Assembly (NCBI GenBank): GCA_031276435.1
Contig: JAISNB010000228.1
Span: forward strand, 1-11,074
Origin: Burkholderiaceae bacterium
Lineage (GTDB): Bacteria > Pseudomonadota > Gammaproteobacteria > Burkholderiales > Burkholderiaceae_C
DNA: 11,074 nucleotides
Direction of reading: 5' to 3'
How positions within the stretch are numbered: the first letter of the stretch is position 1; every line of letters starts with the position of its first letter. A program made the translations under genes and the position numbers. Under the pieces are notes generated by a model. That model did no database searches. It worked only from the letters and a program-made list of their open reading frames with translations, and had not been told where the DNA came from. Below, piece by piece: positions 1-5,315 of the stretch.

Positions 1-44
1 TACACATGCTCGCGCGACAAGCACTCCTCTGGCGGCGCGCGCCG

Positions 45-50
45 GATAAT
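45..50 (+). promoter_or_regulatory. candidate -10 box (GATAAT) just upstream of ispE
   Basis: GATAAT lies 8 nt before the ispE start codon. It matches the TATAAT consensus at five of six bases, but no good -35 hexamer is visible at the right distance. If it is a -10 element, transcription would begin within a base or two of the ATG, giving a nearly leaderless message. This would fit the absence of a Shine-Dalgarno sequence before this ATG. The TAA inside the box could also be the stop codon of an upstream reading frame. The promoter role is an inference. Confidence 0.3.
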
Positions 51-58
51 GGCACACC

Positions 59-922
59 ATGCAAACGCTTGTGGATGTTCCGGCGCCTGCCAAGCTGAAT
101 TTGTTTTTGCACGTGTGCGGGCGGCGGCGCGATGGCTATCACTTGTTGCAGTCGGCTTTCATGCTGATCGACTGGTGCGACATTTTGCATTTTGAGTTGC
201 GCCGCGATGGCCGGATCGATCGCGAAGATCTTGGTGCCACCCTGCCGCCCGATGACCTGGTTGTGCGCGCCGCCAAAGCCTTGCAGCAGGCCGCTCGGTG
301 TCCGCTGGGGGTGCACATCGGCATCGAAAAACGCATTCCATCGCAGGCCGGAATGGGCGGCGGCTCGTCGGATGCCGCCAGCACGCTGCTGGCGCTCAAC
401 CGGCTGTGGGATTTGCGGCTCGATGCGGTGCAGTTGCAGCGCATCGGTTTGAGTCTGGGGGCCGATGTGCCGTTTTTCTTGTTCGGACGCAACGCCTGGG
501 CGGAAGGTGTGGGCGAGCAATTGACGCCGCTGGCCGTTGCGCCCGCCCGGTTTCTGGTGCTCAAGCCGCCACAGGGACTCGATACGGCAGCCATTTTCCA
601 GCACCCGGATCTTCATCGCGCGACAAAGCCTGCTACAATCTCGGGCTTTGCTGCAAACCCTTGGCGATTTGGCCAGAACGACTTGCAGCCGGTTGCACGC
701 AGTCTTTGCCCTGCAATTGCCCAGGCCCTTGAAGGCTTGCAGGCATTGGGGCTTGAGGGCCGGATGACCGGATCAGGAAGTGCGGTGTTTGCCCATTTGC
801 CGGATGACCGGCCTTTTGCCGGGATTGCCTGGCCAGAGGCTCCAGGCTGGCAGTGGCGGGTTTGTGGCAATCTGGAGGCGCATCCCTTGTCGGGGTGGGC
901 CGCCGGGACGATTCAAGGGTGA
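59..922 (+). CDS. ispE: 4-diphosphocytidyl-2-C-methyl-D-erythritol kinase (IspE)
   Basis: This 287-residue GHMP-family kinase phosphorylates CDP-methylerythritol with ATP in the cytosolic MEP pathway to isopentenyl diphosphate. Visible hallmarks are the N-terminal PAPAKLNLFLHV segment with Lys12, the DGYHLLQS segment near residues 25-32, the ATP-binding glycine loop PSQAGMGGGSSDAAS starting at Pro94, GADVPFF with the probable catalytic Asp136, and the C-terminal MTGSGSAVFA motif starting at residue 236. The length is normal for the family. The ATG at 59 is chosen because the conserved N-terminus begins directly after it; no Shine-Dalgarno sequence is visible. The gene is followed 27 nt later by tRNA-Gln, then prs and rplY, the usual betaproteobacterial order. 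In many relatives lolB lies upstream, but the 58 bases available here do not show it. Confidence 0.96.
   Translation: MQTLVDVPAPAKLNLFLHVCGRRRDGYHLLQSAFMLIDWCDILHFELRRDGRIDREDLGATLPPDDLVVRAAKALQQAARCPLGVHIGIEKRIPSQAGMGGGSSDAASTLLALNRLWDLRLDAVQLQRIGLSLGADVPFFLFGRNAWAEGVGEQLTPLAVAPARFLVLKPPQGLDTAAIFQHPDLHRATKPATISGFAANPWRFGQNDLQPVARSLCPAIAQALEGLQALGLEGRMTGSGSAVFAHLPDDRPFAGIAWPEAPGWQWRVCGNLEAHPLSGWAAGTIQG
631..639 (+). promoter_or_regulatory. candidate extended -10 promoter (TGCTACAAT) inside ispE
   Basis: TGCTACAAT within the 3' third of ispE resembles an extended -10 element (TGn-TATAAT) with one mismatch in the hexamer. The -35 region is poor (CTTCAT at a 17-nt spacing). It points toward tRNA-Gln and prs about 300 nt downstream, so it could supply transcription of those genes independently of ispE. 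The same bases encode ordinary IspE residues, so a chance match is quite possible. Confidence 0.25.
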
Positions 923-949
923 TGGCCTGTGATGGCCGTTATCCGGCGC

Positions 950-1026
950 AGGGGAGTCGCCAAGTTGGTCAAGGCACCGGATTTTGATTCCGGCATGCGA
1001 GGGTTCGAGTCCTTCCTCCCCTGCCA
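950..1026 (+). tRNA. tRNA-Gln (anticodon UUG)
   Basis: The cloverleaf folds completely by hand. The acceptor stem AGGGGAG (950-956) pairs with CTCCCCT (1016-1022). The anticodon stem CCGGA/TCCGG (977-981/989-993) encloses the loop TTTTGAT, with anticodon TTG at 984-986. The T stem GAGGG/CCTTC (999-1003/1011-1015, one G:U pair) encloses TTCGAGT. The discriminator base is G and CCA is encoded at 1024-1026. The gene sits between ispE and prs with no clear terminator after it, so it may be released by processing from a longer transcript that includes prs. Confidence 0.97.
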
Positions 1027-1062
1027 AAACCGTTGTTCCGCCCGCCTCGGCGTCTGGGCTGA

Positions 1063-1088
1063 TTGCGCTTTTGGCGCACCAAGCGCAA
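1063..1088 (+). other. stem-loop in the tRNA-Gln/prs interval
   Basis: TTGCGCTT (1063-1070) and AAGCGCAA (1081-1088) form a perfect 8-bp inverted repeat around a 10-nt loop. It is enclosed by a more distant inverted repeat, AAAACCGT (1026-1033) and ACGGTTTT (1096-1103). No uridine run follows, so it does not look like an intrinsic terminator. It may be a processing or stability element in the prs leader. The function is an inference. Confidence 0.35.
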
Positions 1089-1140
1089 AGCGCGGACGGT
1101 TTTGCCAGTCTTGTTGTGTGAACGCACGCCGTTAAAAATC

Positions 1141-2118
1141 ATGCAGTCGCAGACCCGTCCCGATTTTCTGCTGTTCACTGGCAATGCCAATCCGGCCCTG
1201 GCCGCCGAGATTGCCGAGCATCTTGGCATTGCGCTGGGATCGGCCGATGTGGGGCACTTTTCCGACGGTGAGGTGACGGTCGAGATCAAACAGAACGTGC
1301 GCGCTCGCGATGTGTTCATTGTGCAGCCGACCTGTCCGCCCACCAACGAGAATTTGATGGAGTTGCTGATCATGGTCGATGCGCTCAAGCGCGCTTCGGC
1401 TGAACGCATCAGCGCCGTCATTCCCTATTTTGGCTACGCGCGGCAAGACAGGCGTCCGCGCTCCACGCGCGTGCCCATTTCGGCCAAGGTGGTGGCCAAT
1501 TTGCTGCAAACCGTGGGGCTGGCGCGCGTACTGACCATGGATTTGCACGCCGACCAGATCCAGGGGTTTTTCGACATTCCGGTCGACAACATCTACGCCT
1601 CGCCCGTTTTGCTGGGCGATTTACGGCAAAAAAAGTACGACGATTTGCTGGTGGTCAGCCCCGATGTGGGCGGGGTGGTGCGCGCGCGCGCGCTGGCCAA
1701 GCAGCTTGGCTGCGATCTGGCCATCATCGACAAGCGTCGGCCCAAGGCCAACATCAGCGAAGTGATGCACGTCATTGGCGACATCGAAGGCCGCAACTGC
1801 GTCATCATGGACGACATGATCGACACCGCGGGCACTCTGGTCAAGGCGGCTGAAGTGCTCAAGAAGCGCGGTGCCAAGAACGTGTATGCGTATTGCACGC
1901 ATCCCATCTTTTCAGGCCCGGCCATCGAGCGCATTTCCCAAGGCTCGGCCCTGGACGAAGTGGTGGTGACCAACACCATTCCGCTGTCGGAGGCGGCCTT
2001 GCAGTGCCGCAAGATTCGCCAGCTTTCCGTCGCGCCGCTGATTGCGCAAACCATTCAGCGCATCTCGCGCGGCGATTCGGTCATGAGTTTGTTTTCGGAG
2101 CAGGAAAACCTGTTCTAG
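1141..2118 (+). CDS. prs: ribose-phosphate pyrophosphokinase (PRPP synthase)
   Basis: Prs transfers pyrophosphate from ATP to ribose 5-phosphate, producing PRPP for purine, pyrimidine, histidine, tryptophan and NAD synthesis. The 325-residue product has the class I hallmarks: the FSDGE segment near residue 40, the ATP-binding flexible loop around FGYARQDRRPRSTRVP (about 97-112), the DLHADQIQGFF metal/substrate segment starting at Asp134, and the PRPP-binding loop DDMIDTAGT at 224-232. The reading frame is open upstream to an ATG at 1063, but family N-termini align with the ATG at 1141, giving a normal length. The start lacks an evident Shine-Dalgarno sequence. The gene follows tRNA-Gln after a 114-nt leader and precedes a terminator and rplY. 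Confidence 0.96.
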   Translation: MQSQTRPDFLLFTGNANPALAAEIAEHLGIALGSADVGHFSDGEVTVEIKQNVRARDVFIVQPTCPPTNENLMELLIMVDALKRASAERISAVIPYFGYARQDRRPRSTRVPISAKVVANLLQTVGLARVLTMDLHADQIQGFFDIPVDNIYASPVLLGDLRQKKYDDLLVVSPDVGGVVRARALAKQLGCDLAIIDKRRPKANISEVMHVIGDIEGRNCVIMDDMIDTAGTLVKAAEVLKKRGAKNVYAYCTHPIFSGPAIERISQGSALDEVVVTNTIPLSEAALQCRKIRQLSVAPLIAQTIQRISRGDSVMSLFSEQENLF

Positions 2119-2131
2119 AAAGCCATCAACC

Positions 2132-2190
2132 GCCCGTCCGCCTGGCTGGCGCAACGCGCGCGCGGCCAGCGCGAGAAGCGGGCTTTTTTT
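2132..2190 (+). terminator. probable intrinsic terminator after prs, or attenuator before rplY
   Basis: An outer stem GCCCG/CGGGC (2132-2136/2179-2183) and an inner stem GCTGGC/GCCAGC (2145-2150/2165-2170) are followed directly by seven T residues (2184-2190). The stem is interrupted by an internal loop, so it is weaker than the terminator after rplY. Only 36 nt separate the T run from the rplY ribosome-binding site, so the element may be partly read through or may regulate rplY. Confidence 0.6.
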
Positions 2191-2195
2191 CAATC

Positions 2196-2222
2196 GAAAC
2201 CGCACTGGTCGCGGTCGGTTTC
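2196..2222 (+). promoter_or_regulatory. hairpin in the rplY leader
   Basis: GAAACCG (2196-2202) and CGGTTTC (2216-2222) form a perfect 7-bp inverted repeat with a 13-nt loop. It ends 4 nt before the rplY Shine-Dalgarno sequence and starts 5 nt after the preceding T run. Its position suggests an effect on translation initiation or mRNA stability, possibly ribosomal-protein feedback. The structure is visible; the role is inferred. Confidence 0.4.
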
Positions 2223-2226
2223 AACC

Positions 2227-2232
2227 AAGGAG
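2227..2232 (+). promoter_or_regulatory. strong ribosome-binding site of rplY
   Basis: AAGGAG lies 8 nt before the ATG at 2241. It is the clearest Shine-Dalgarno sequence among the housekeeping genes of this window. It fixes the rplY start even though the frame stays open far upstream into prs. Confidence 0.85.
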
Positions 2233-2240
2233 TATTCGTT

Positions 2241-2870
2241 ATGAAATTTGTCGCTTTCGAGCGCAGCGTGCAGGGAACGGGTGCGAGCCGCCGTCTGCGC
2301 AAGGCTGGCAAGGTGCCGGGCATTGTGTACGGGGGCGAGGCCGAGCCTCAGCGCATCGAGCTGGATCACAACGCCTTGTGGCACGCTGTCAAGAAGGAAG
2401 CCTTCCACTCGACCGTTCTGGACATGGAACTGGCGGGCAAGGTCAGCAAGGTCTTGCTGCGCGACGTGCAAATCCACCCGTTCAGGCAGCAGGTGCTGCA
2501 CATCGATTTCCAGCGCGTTTCGGCCAAGACCAGAATCACCATGAACGTGCCGCTGCACTACGCGGGCGAAGAAGAGTCGCCCGCCGTCAAGGTTGACAAG
2601 TGCCTGGTCAACCGCGTGCTCACCGATCTGGAAATCACCTGCTTGCCCGCCGATCTGCCCGAATCCATCACGGTCGATCTGTCCAAGCTTGAAAAAGGCG
2701 GCACGCTGCACCTGTCTGACGTGCAACTGCCCAAGGGCGTGGAAGTCAACCTGCACGGCCAGGACGATCTGGTGCTGGTAACCGTGGTGGTGCCCAGGGA
2801 AGAAGCCGCTGATGCCTCGGCGGCTGCCGATGGCGCCGCGCCAGCGGCTGCGGACGCGCCCAAGGAGTAA
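2241..2870 (+). CDS. rplY: 50S ribosomal protein bL25 (long Ctc/TL5 form)
   Basis: bL25 binds 5S rRNA in the large ribosomal subunit. The 209-residue product has an N-terminal L25 domain (about 1-95, beginning MKFVAFERSVQGTGASRRLRK, with the GKVPGIVYGG turn at 23-32) and a C-terminal TL5/Ctc beta domain (about 96-185, with CLPADLPESITVDLS at 134-148). It ends in an Ala/Asp/Glu-rich tail (186-209). This is the long form, roughly twice the E. coli L25, and is common outside the gammaproteobacteria. The start is set by the AAGGAG site. A UUCG terminator follows, so rplY and pth are separate transcription units unless there is read-through. Confidence 0.96.
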   Translation: MKFVAFERSVQGTGASRRLRKAGKVPGIVYGGEAEPQRIELDHNALWHAVKKEAFHSTVLDMELAGKVSKVLLRDVQIHPFRQQVLHIDFQRVSAKTRITMNVPLHYAGEEESPAVKVDKCLVNRVLTDLEITCLPADLPESITVDLSKLEKGGTLHLSDVQLPKGVEVNLHGQDDLVLVTVVVPREEAADASAAADGAAPAAADAPKE

Positions 2871-2916
2871 GCGGCGCGCGCGCCAGCGGAGCGCGCTTTG
2901 CATGGCCCGCGCCAAG

Positions 2917-2941
2917 GCCCACCTTCGGGTGGGCTTTTTTT
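2917..2941 (+). terminator. intrinsic terminator after rplY
   Basis: GCCCACC (2917-2923), a TTCG tetraloop and GGTGGGC (2928-2934) form a perfect 7-bp stem followed by seven T residues (2935-2941). It is a textbook Rho-independent terminator between rplY and pth. Confidence 0.95.
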
Positions 2942-2967
2942 GGCCCGCGCCCGGGCCGCCACCCATC

Positions 2968-2973
2968 GATAAT
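2968..2973 (+). promoter_or_regulatory. candidate -10 box (GATAAT) of pth
   Basis: GATAAT ends 6 nt before the pth ATG. It lies downstream of the strong rplY terminator, so pth needs its own promoter and this is the best -10 candidate. Start-site selection 7 nt downstream of the box would coincide with the A of the ATG, implying a leaderless mRNA. No convincing -35 is visible. Confidence 0.4.
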
Positions 2974-2979
2974 CCGCGC

Positions 2980-3633
2980 ATGATCAAGCTTTTCGTCGGC
3001 CTTGGAAATCCGGGCGCGCAGTACGAGGGCACGCGGCACAACGCGGGCTTTTGGTGGATGGAGCGCGTGGCGCGCCAATTGGGCGTTGCACTTGTACCCG
3101 AGCGCGCGCACCAGGCCCTGATGGCGCGGCACAACGCAGCGGGGCACCCTATCTGGCTGCTGCAACCGCAGACTTTCATGAACCTGTCGGGCCATTCGGT
3201 GGCGTCGCTGGCGCGCTTTTTCAAGATCGCGCCCGAAGAAATCCTGGTCGCCCACGACGAGCTGGATCTGCCTGCCGGGCAGGCGCGGCTCAAGAAAGGC
3301 GGCGGCCACGCGGGGCACAACGGCTTGCGCGACATTCACGCGCAACTGGGCAGCAGCGATTACTGGCGGCTGCGCCTGGGCATTGGGCATCCGGGCGACA
3401 AATCCGAAGTGGTCGGATGGGTGTTGCGCAAGCCGCCCGCGCAAGAGTTGGCCCTGATCGAGCAAGCGGCAGATCGCGCCGCCGCGGCCTTTGCGCTGCT
3501 GGCCGCTGGCGAGATGGAGCGCGCCATGACGCAAATTCACACCACCGCCGCGGCGCGTGCCAAACCGCCCCGCCCCACCGCTGCAAACGCGGCAAACGCG
3601 GCGCCGCAGCAGCGCCGCGCCACGCAAGGCTGA
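2980..3633 (+). CDS. pth: peptidyl-tRNA hydrolase (Pth)
   Basis: Pth cleaves the ester bond of peptidyl-tRNAs that drop off ribosomes, recycling tRNA in the cytosol. The 217-residue product matches the bacterial Pth1 family at every key position, with E. coli-like numbering: GLGNPG (7-12), catalytic His20 in TRHNAGFW, Asn68 in FMNLSG, Asp93 in AHDELDLP, and Asn114 in GGGHAGHNGL. The last 30 residues are an Ala/Pro/Arg-rich, probably disordered extension. The frame is open back to 2812, but that stretch spans the rplY 3' end and the terminator, so the ATG at 2980 is chosen. No Shine-Dalgarno sequence is visible before it. The gene converges with the ferredoxin gene 17 nt downstream. Confidence 0.96.
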   Translation: MIKLFVGLGNPGAQYEGTRHNAGFWWMERVARQLGVALVPERAHQALMARHNAAGHPIWLLQPQTFMNLSGHSVASLARFFKIAPEEILVAHDELDLPAGQARLKKGGGHAGHNGLRDIHAQLGSSDYWRLRLGIGHPGDKSEVVGWVLRKPPAQELALIEQAADRAAAAFALLAAGEMERAMTQIHTTAAARAKPPRPTAANAANAAPQQRRATQG

Positions 3634-3650
3634 ATGCGCGGGCGCGCGAC

Positions 3651-3917
3651 TTAAGCGGCAGCAGCGGCCTGCGCTGCGATCATGCCCCGGTATTTGTCCC
3701 ACAGCGCCGCGCGGCTTTCCACGCGCTGCGGGTTGACTGGAATGCACTCCACCGGGCAGACCTGCACGCACTGCGGCGCGTCAAAATGGCCCACGCATTC
3801 GGTGCATCTGGCCGCGTCGATCTGGTAGCGGCTCTCGCCCATGGAAATGGCCTGATTGGGGCACTCTGGCTCGCACACGTCGCAATTGATGCAATCGTCG
3901 GTAATCATGAGCGCCAT
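3651..3917 (-). CDS. YfhL-type 2[4Fe-4S] ferredoxin
   Basis: This is a small cytosolic electron carrier of 88 residues with two [4Fe-4S] clusters. The cysteine pattern is C9-x2-C12-x2-C15-x3-C19-Pro and C38-x2-C41-x8-C50-x3-C54-Pro, with an additional Cys58. The 8-residue spacer in the second motif is typical of the YfhL/Allochromatium-type ferredoxins. The C-terminus is a run of alanines. The ATG at 3917 is preferred because MALMITDDCINCDVCEPECP matches the family N-terminus; the longer frame reading back to 4016 would run through the end of vsr. The upstream region has only a weak GCAGG ribosome-binding site. The gene lies 43 nt downstream of vsr on the same strand with no terminator between, so it may be co-transcribed with the restriction-modification cassette. 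The electron partner is unknown. Confidence 0.93.
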   Translation of the reverse strand: MALMITDDCINCDVCEPECPNQAISMGESRYQIDAARCTECVGHFDAPQCVQVCPVECIPVNPQRVESRAALWDKYRGMIAAQAAAAA

Positions 3918-3959
3918 GGCGTGCCTGCTGGATGGTGTGTCGTCGTGCGCATGGGCTGG

Positions 3960-3965
3960 ATTATC
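3960..3965 (-). promoter_or_regulatory. candidate -10 box (GATAAT) of the ferredoxin gene, overlapping the vsr stop
   Basis: On the minus strand GATAAT lies 42 nt before the ferredoxin ATG, and its TAA is the stop codon of vsr. It resembles the boxes before ispE, pth and the first permease gene. It could be the original ferredoxin promoter at the junction with the inserted cassette. No -35 is visible. Confidence 0.25.
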
Positions 3966-4389
3966 TGGCCTTTGCCCCGCAAAAGGCCCTTTCTTTGATG
4001 CTCGCCGCCAGCGCATCGAGGCGCTGCGGGTCGCGTGTTTCGCACTCCCAAACTACCAGGGCCGTCCATCCAGCGGCGGCCAGCTCGACCAGATGGCGTG
4101 CGTCACGCGCCACGTTTCCATCCAACTTCCGATTCCAGTAGTCCGTCTGCGACTTCGGGCGGGCGGCCGCCTTGCAGCCGGGATGCTGATGCCAGAAACA
4201 CCCATGCACGAACAGCGCCACGCGGCGGCTTGGAAACACCAGGTCAGGAACGCCAGGAAGGCACCGATCATGGAGCCGGAAGCGCAGGCCGGCGGCGTGG
4301 AGGAAGCGCCGCACGACCATTTCCGGGGCGGTATCGCGGGAACGCACAGCCCGCATAGTGCGGCTGCGCTGCTCCGGCGTCTCGCTCAC
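3961..4389 (-). CDS. vsr: very short patch repair endonuclease (Vsr)
   Basis: Vsr nicks 5' of the T in T:G mismatches that arise by deamination of 5-methylcytosine, starting very short patch repair. The 142-residue protein has the family's restriction-endonuclease-like core: D19-T-A-P-E23-M-x-VRR, LPGVPD with the catalytic Asp49, FVHGCFWHQH (60-69, with His62 and His67 as probable catalytic or zinc-associated residues), the W..K...N..RD segment, and WECE near the end. By alignment with E. coli Vsr these correspond to Glu25, Asp51, His64 and His69. Translation starts at a GTG (4389-4387) that overlaps the TGA of the upstream gene as GTGA, indicating translational coupling. Its place in a cytosine methyltransferase cassette fits its role of limiting C-to-T mutation at methylated sites. 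Confidence 0.95.
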   Translation of the reverse strand: MSETPEQRSRTMRAVRSRDTAPEMVVRRFLHAAGLRFRLHDRCLPGVPDLVFPSRRVALFVHGCFWHQHPGCKAAARPKSQTDYWNRKLDGNVARDARHLVELAAAGWTALVVWECETRDPQRLDALAASIKERAFCGAKAR

Positions 4390-5315
4390 TGGCGAAATCC
4401 GATTTTCAGGCTTGGGTCGGTTTCGACTTCTTCCACGATCTCGTTATAGCGCGTCACCACGTCGCCCACGGCCACGCGCCGGCCTTCGGCCGCGAACTTG
4501 CCCAGCTCGTAGAGGTTCAGGGCTACGAACTGTTCAACCTCGAAAACGTCGATGCGTTCGCCCAGGCCGGCATTCTCGGCCAGCCCTTCGGCAACCGTCA
4601 GCCCTCGCGCTGTCGTGACGATGATCGGCCGGTGGCCGTTGTCGATGTTGTCGCGGCAACGGCCAATGACCGCCTCGCCGGGCGCCGTGGTGACGTGGAT
4701 AGCCACATCGCCAATGAAGAAATCGCCATTGCGGCCCGATTGGGCGTCAGACGTTGAAAAGCTGTTGTGCTCGAAGTTGCCGACGCCCAGGGCGCAATCG
4801 AGCTTGGCCCCTACCAGGTGTTGCAGCACCGCGCCGGCATACTGCATCCCCGGCGTGTTGCGCTGCCGTTCTTCGGCCTGGGCGATCATGTCGCGCACCA
4901 GCGTTCGCAGGCTGCGCGAGGCGTCCAGGCGAATCTTGAAGGGCTTGGCGGAAAAGAACTCATGCACGCGCTCAATCCAGAACGCTTCCACGGCATCGAG
5001 ATCGACCGCGCCGCCAGCGGCCAGGCCGTTGAGGAAGGCCACATATTCGCGCATGTTGCTGATGCTGCCGCGACTGGTGCGGCCGCCTTCAGCGGCTAAA
5101 ACGCGGGTGATGCCGTGGCGGTTCAGAACCGCTTGCACCGCGCCACGGCCCAGGCCGAGAACTTGGCCGCCGGCTTCGGTCAGCAGCTCGTCGGGGTTGA
5201 GCGGCAGACCCTTTCGGGCGTGCTGCGTGACGACCAGCGCAACGCACAGCGGGCCTTTGCGGTTGAATTTCCGATCTTTGTTGAAGTCCCGCAGGGCCGT
5301 TACCAAATCCGTCAT
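4386..5315 (-). CDS. DUF4928-type protein, candidate type II restriction endonuclease
   Basis: This 309-residue soluble protein resembles, from memory, the DUF4928 family found beside cytosine methyltransferases; the assignment is not tested by a search. Visible segments are a basic N-terminus, a possible DNA-contacting region TEAGGQVLGLGRGAVQAVL (46-64) followed by EGGRTSRGSI (76-85), a helix with LQHLVGAKL (164-172), and the segment FEHNSFSTSDAQ then GRNGDFFIGDVAIHVTTAP (181-212). The last segment looks like a PD-(D/E)XK beta hairpin, with Asp198 and Asp203, but carries HVT where ExK is expected. The start overlaps the methyltransferase stop as TAATG, with AGAAGG about 10 nt upstream, and the end overlaps vsr. 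The position between a methyltransferase and Vsr argues for the cognate nuclease. An accessory or regulatory DNA-binding role is the main alternative. Confidence 0.7.
   Translation of the reverse strand: MTDLVTALRDFNKDRKFNRKGPLCVALVVTQHARKGLPLNPDELLTEAGGQVLGLGRGAVQAVLNRHGITRVLAAEGGRTSRGSISNMREYVAFLNGLAAGGAVDLDAVEAFWIERVHEFFSAKPFKIRLDASRSLRTLVRDMIAQAEERQRNTPGMQYAGAVLQHLVGAKLDCALGVGNFEHNSFSTSDAQSGRNGDFFIGDVAIHVTTAPGEAVIGRCRDNIDNGHRPIIVTTARGLTVAEGLAENAGLGERIDVFEVEQFVALNLYELGKFAAEGRRVAVGDVVTRYNEIVEEVETDPSLKIGFRQ

Noticed and set aside
1..58. Possible end of an upstream gene such as lolB (one frame stops at 47-49).
   Set aside because: The 15 codons visible do not resemble the LolB C-terminus, and the stretch is too short to support a call.
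918..937. Short direct repeat TGATGGCC twice just before tRNA-Gln.
   Set aside because: It is only 8 bp, without symmetry or a promoter-like arrangement, and is likely chance in GC-rich sequence.
929..1135. Open frame through the tRNA-Gln region.
   Set aside because: It is covered by a complete tRNA cloverleaf and has no recognisable protein features.
1063..1140. N-terminal extension of Prs by 26 residues.
   Set aside because: The extension is not family-like; PRPP synthases align from the methionine at 1141.
2190..3335. Long open frame on the minus strand opposite rplY and pth.
   Set aside because: It is antisense to two well-recognised genes and crosses a strong terminator; its length reflects high GC codon bias.
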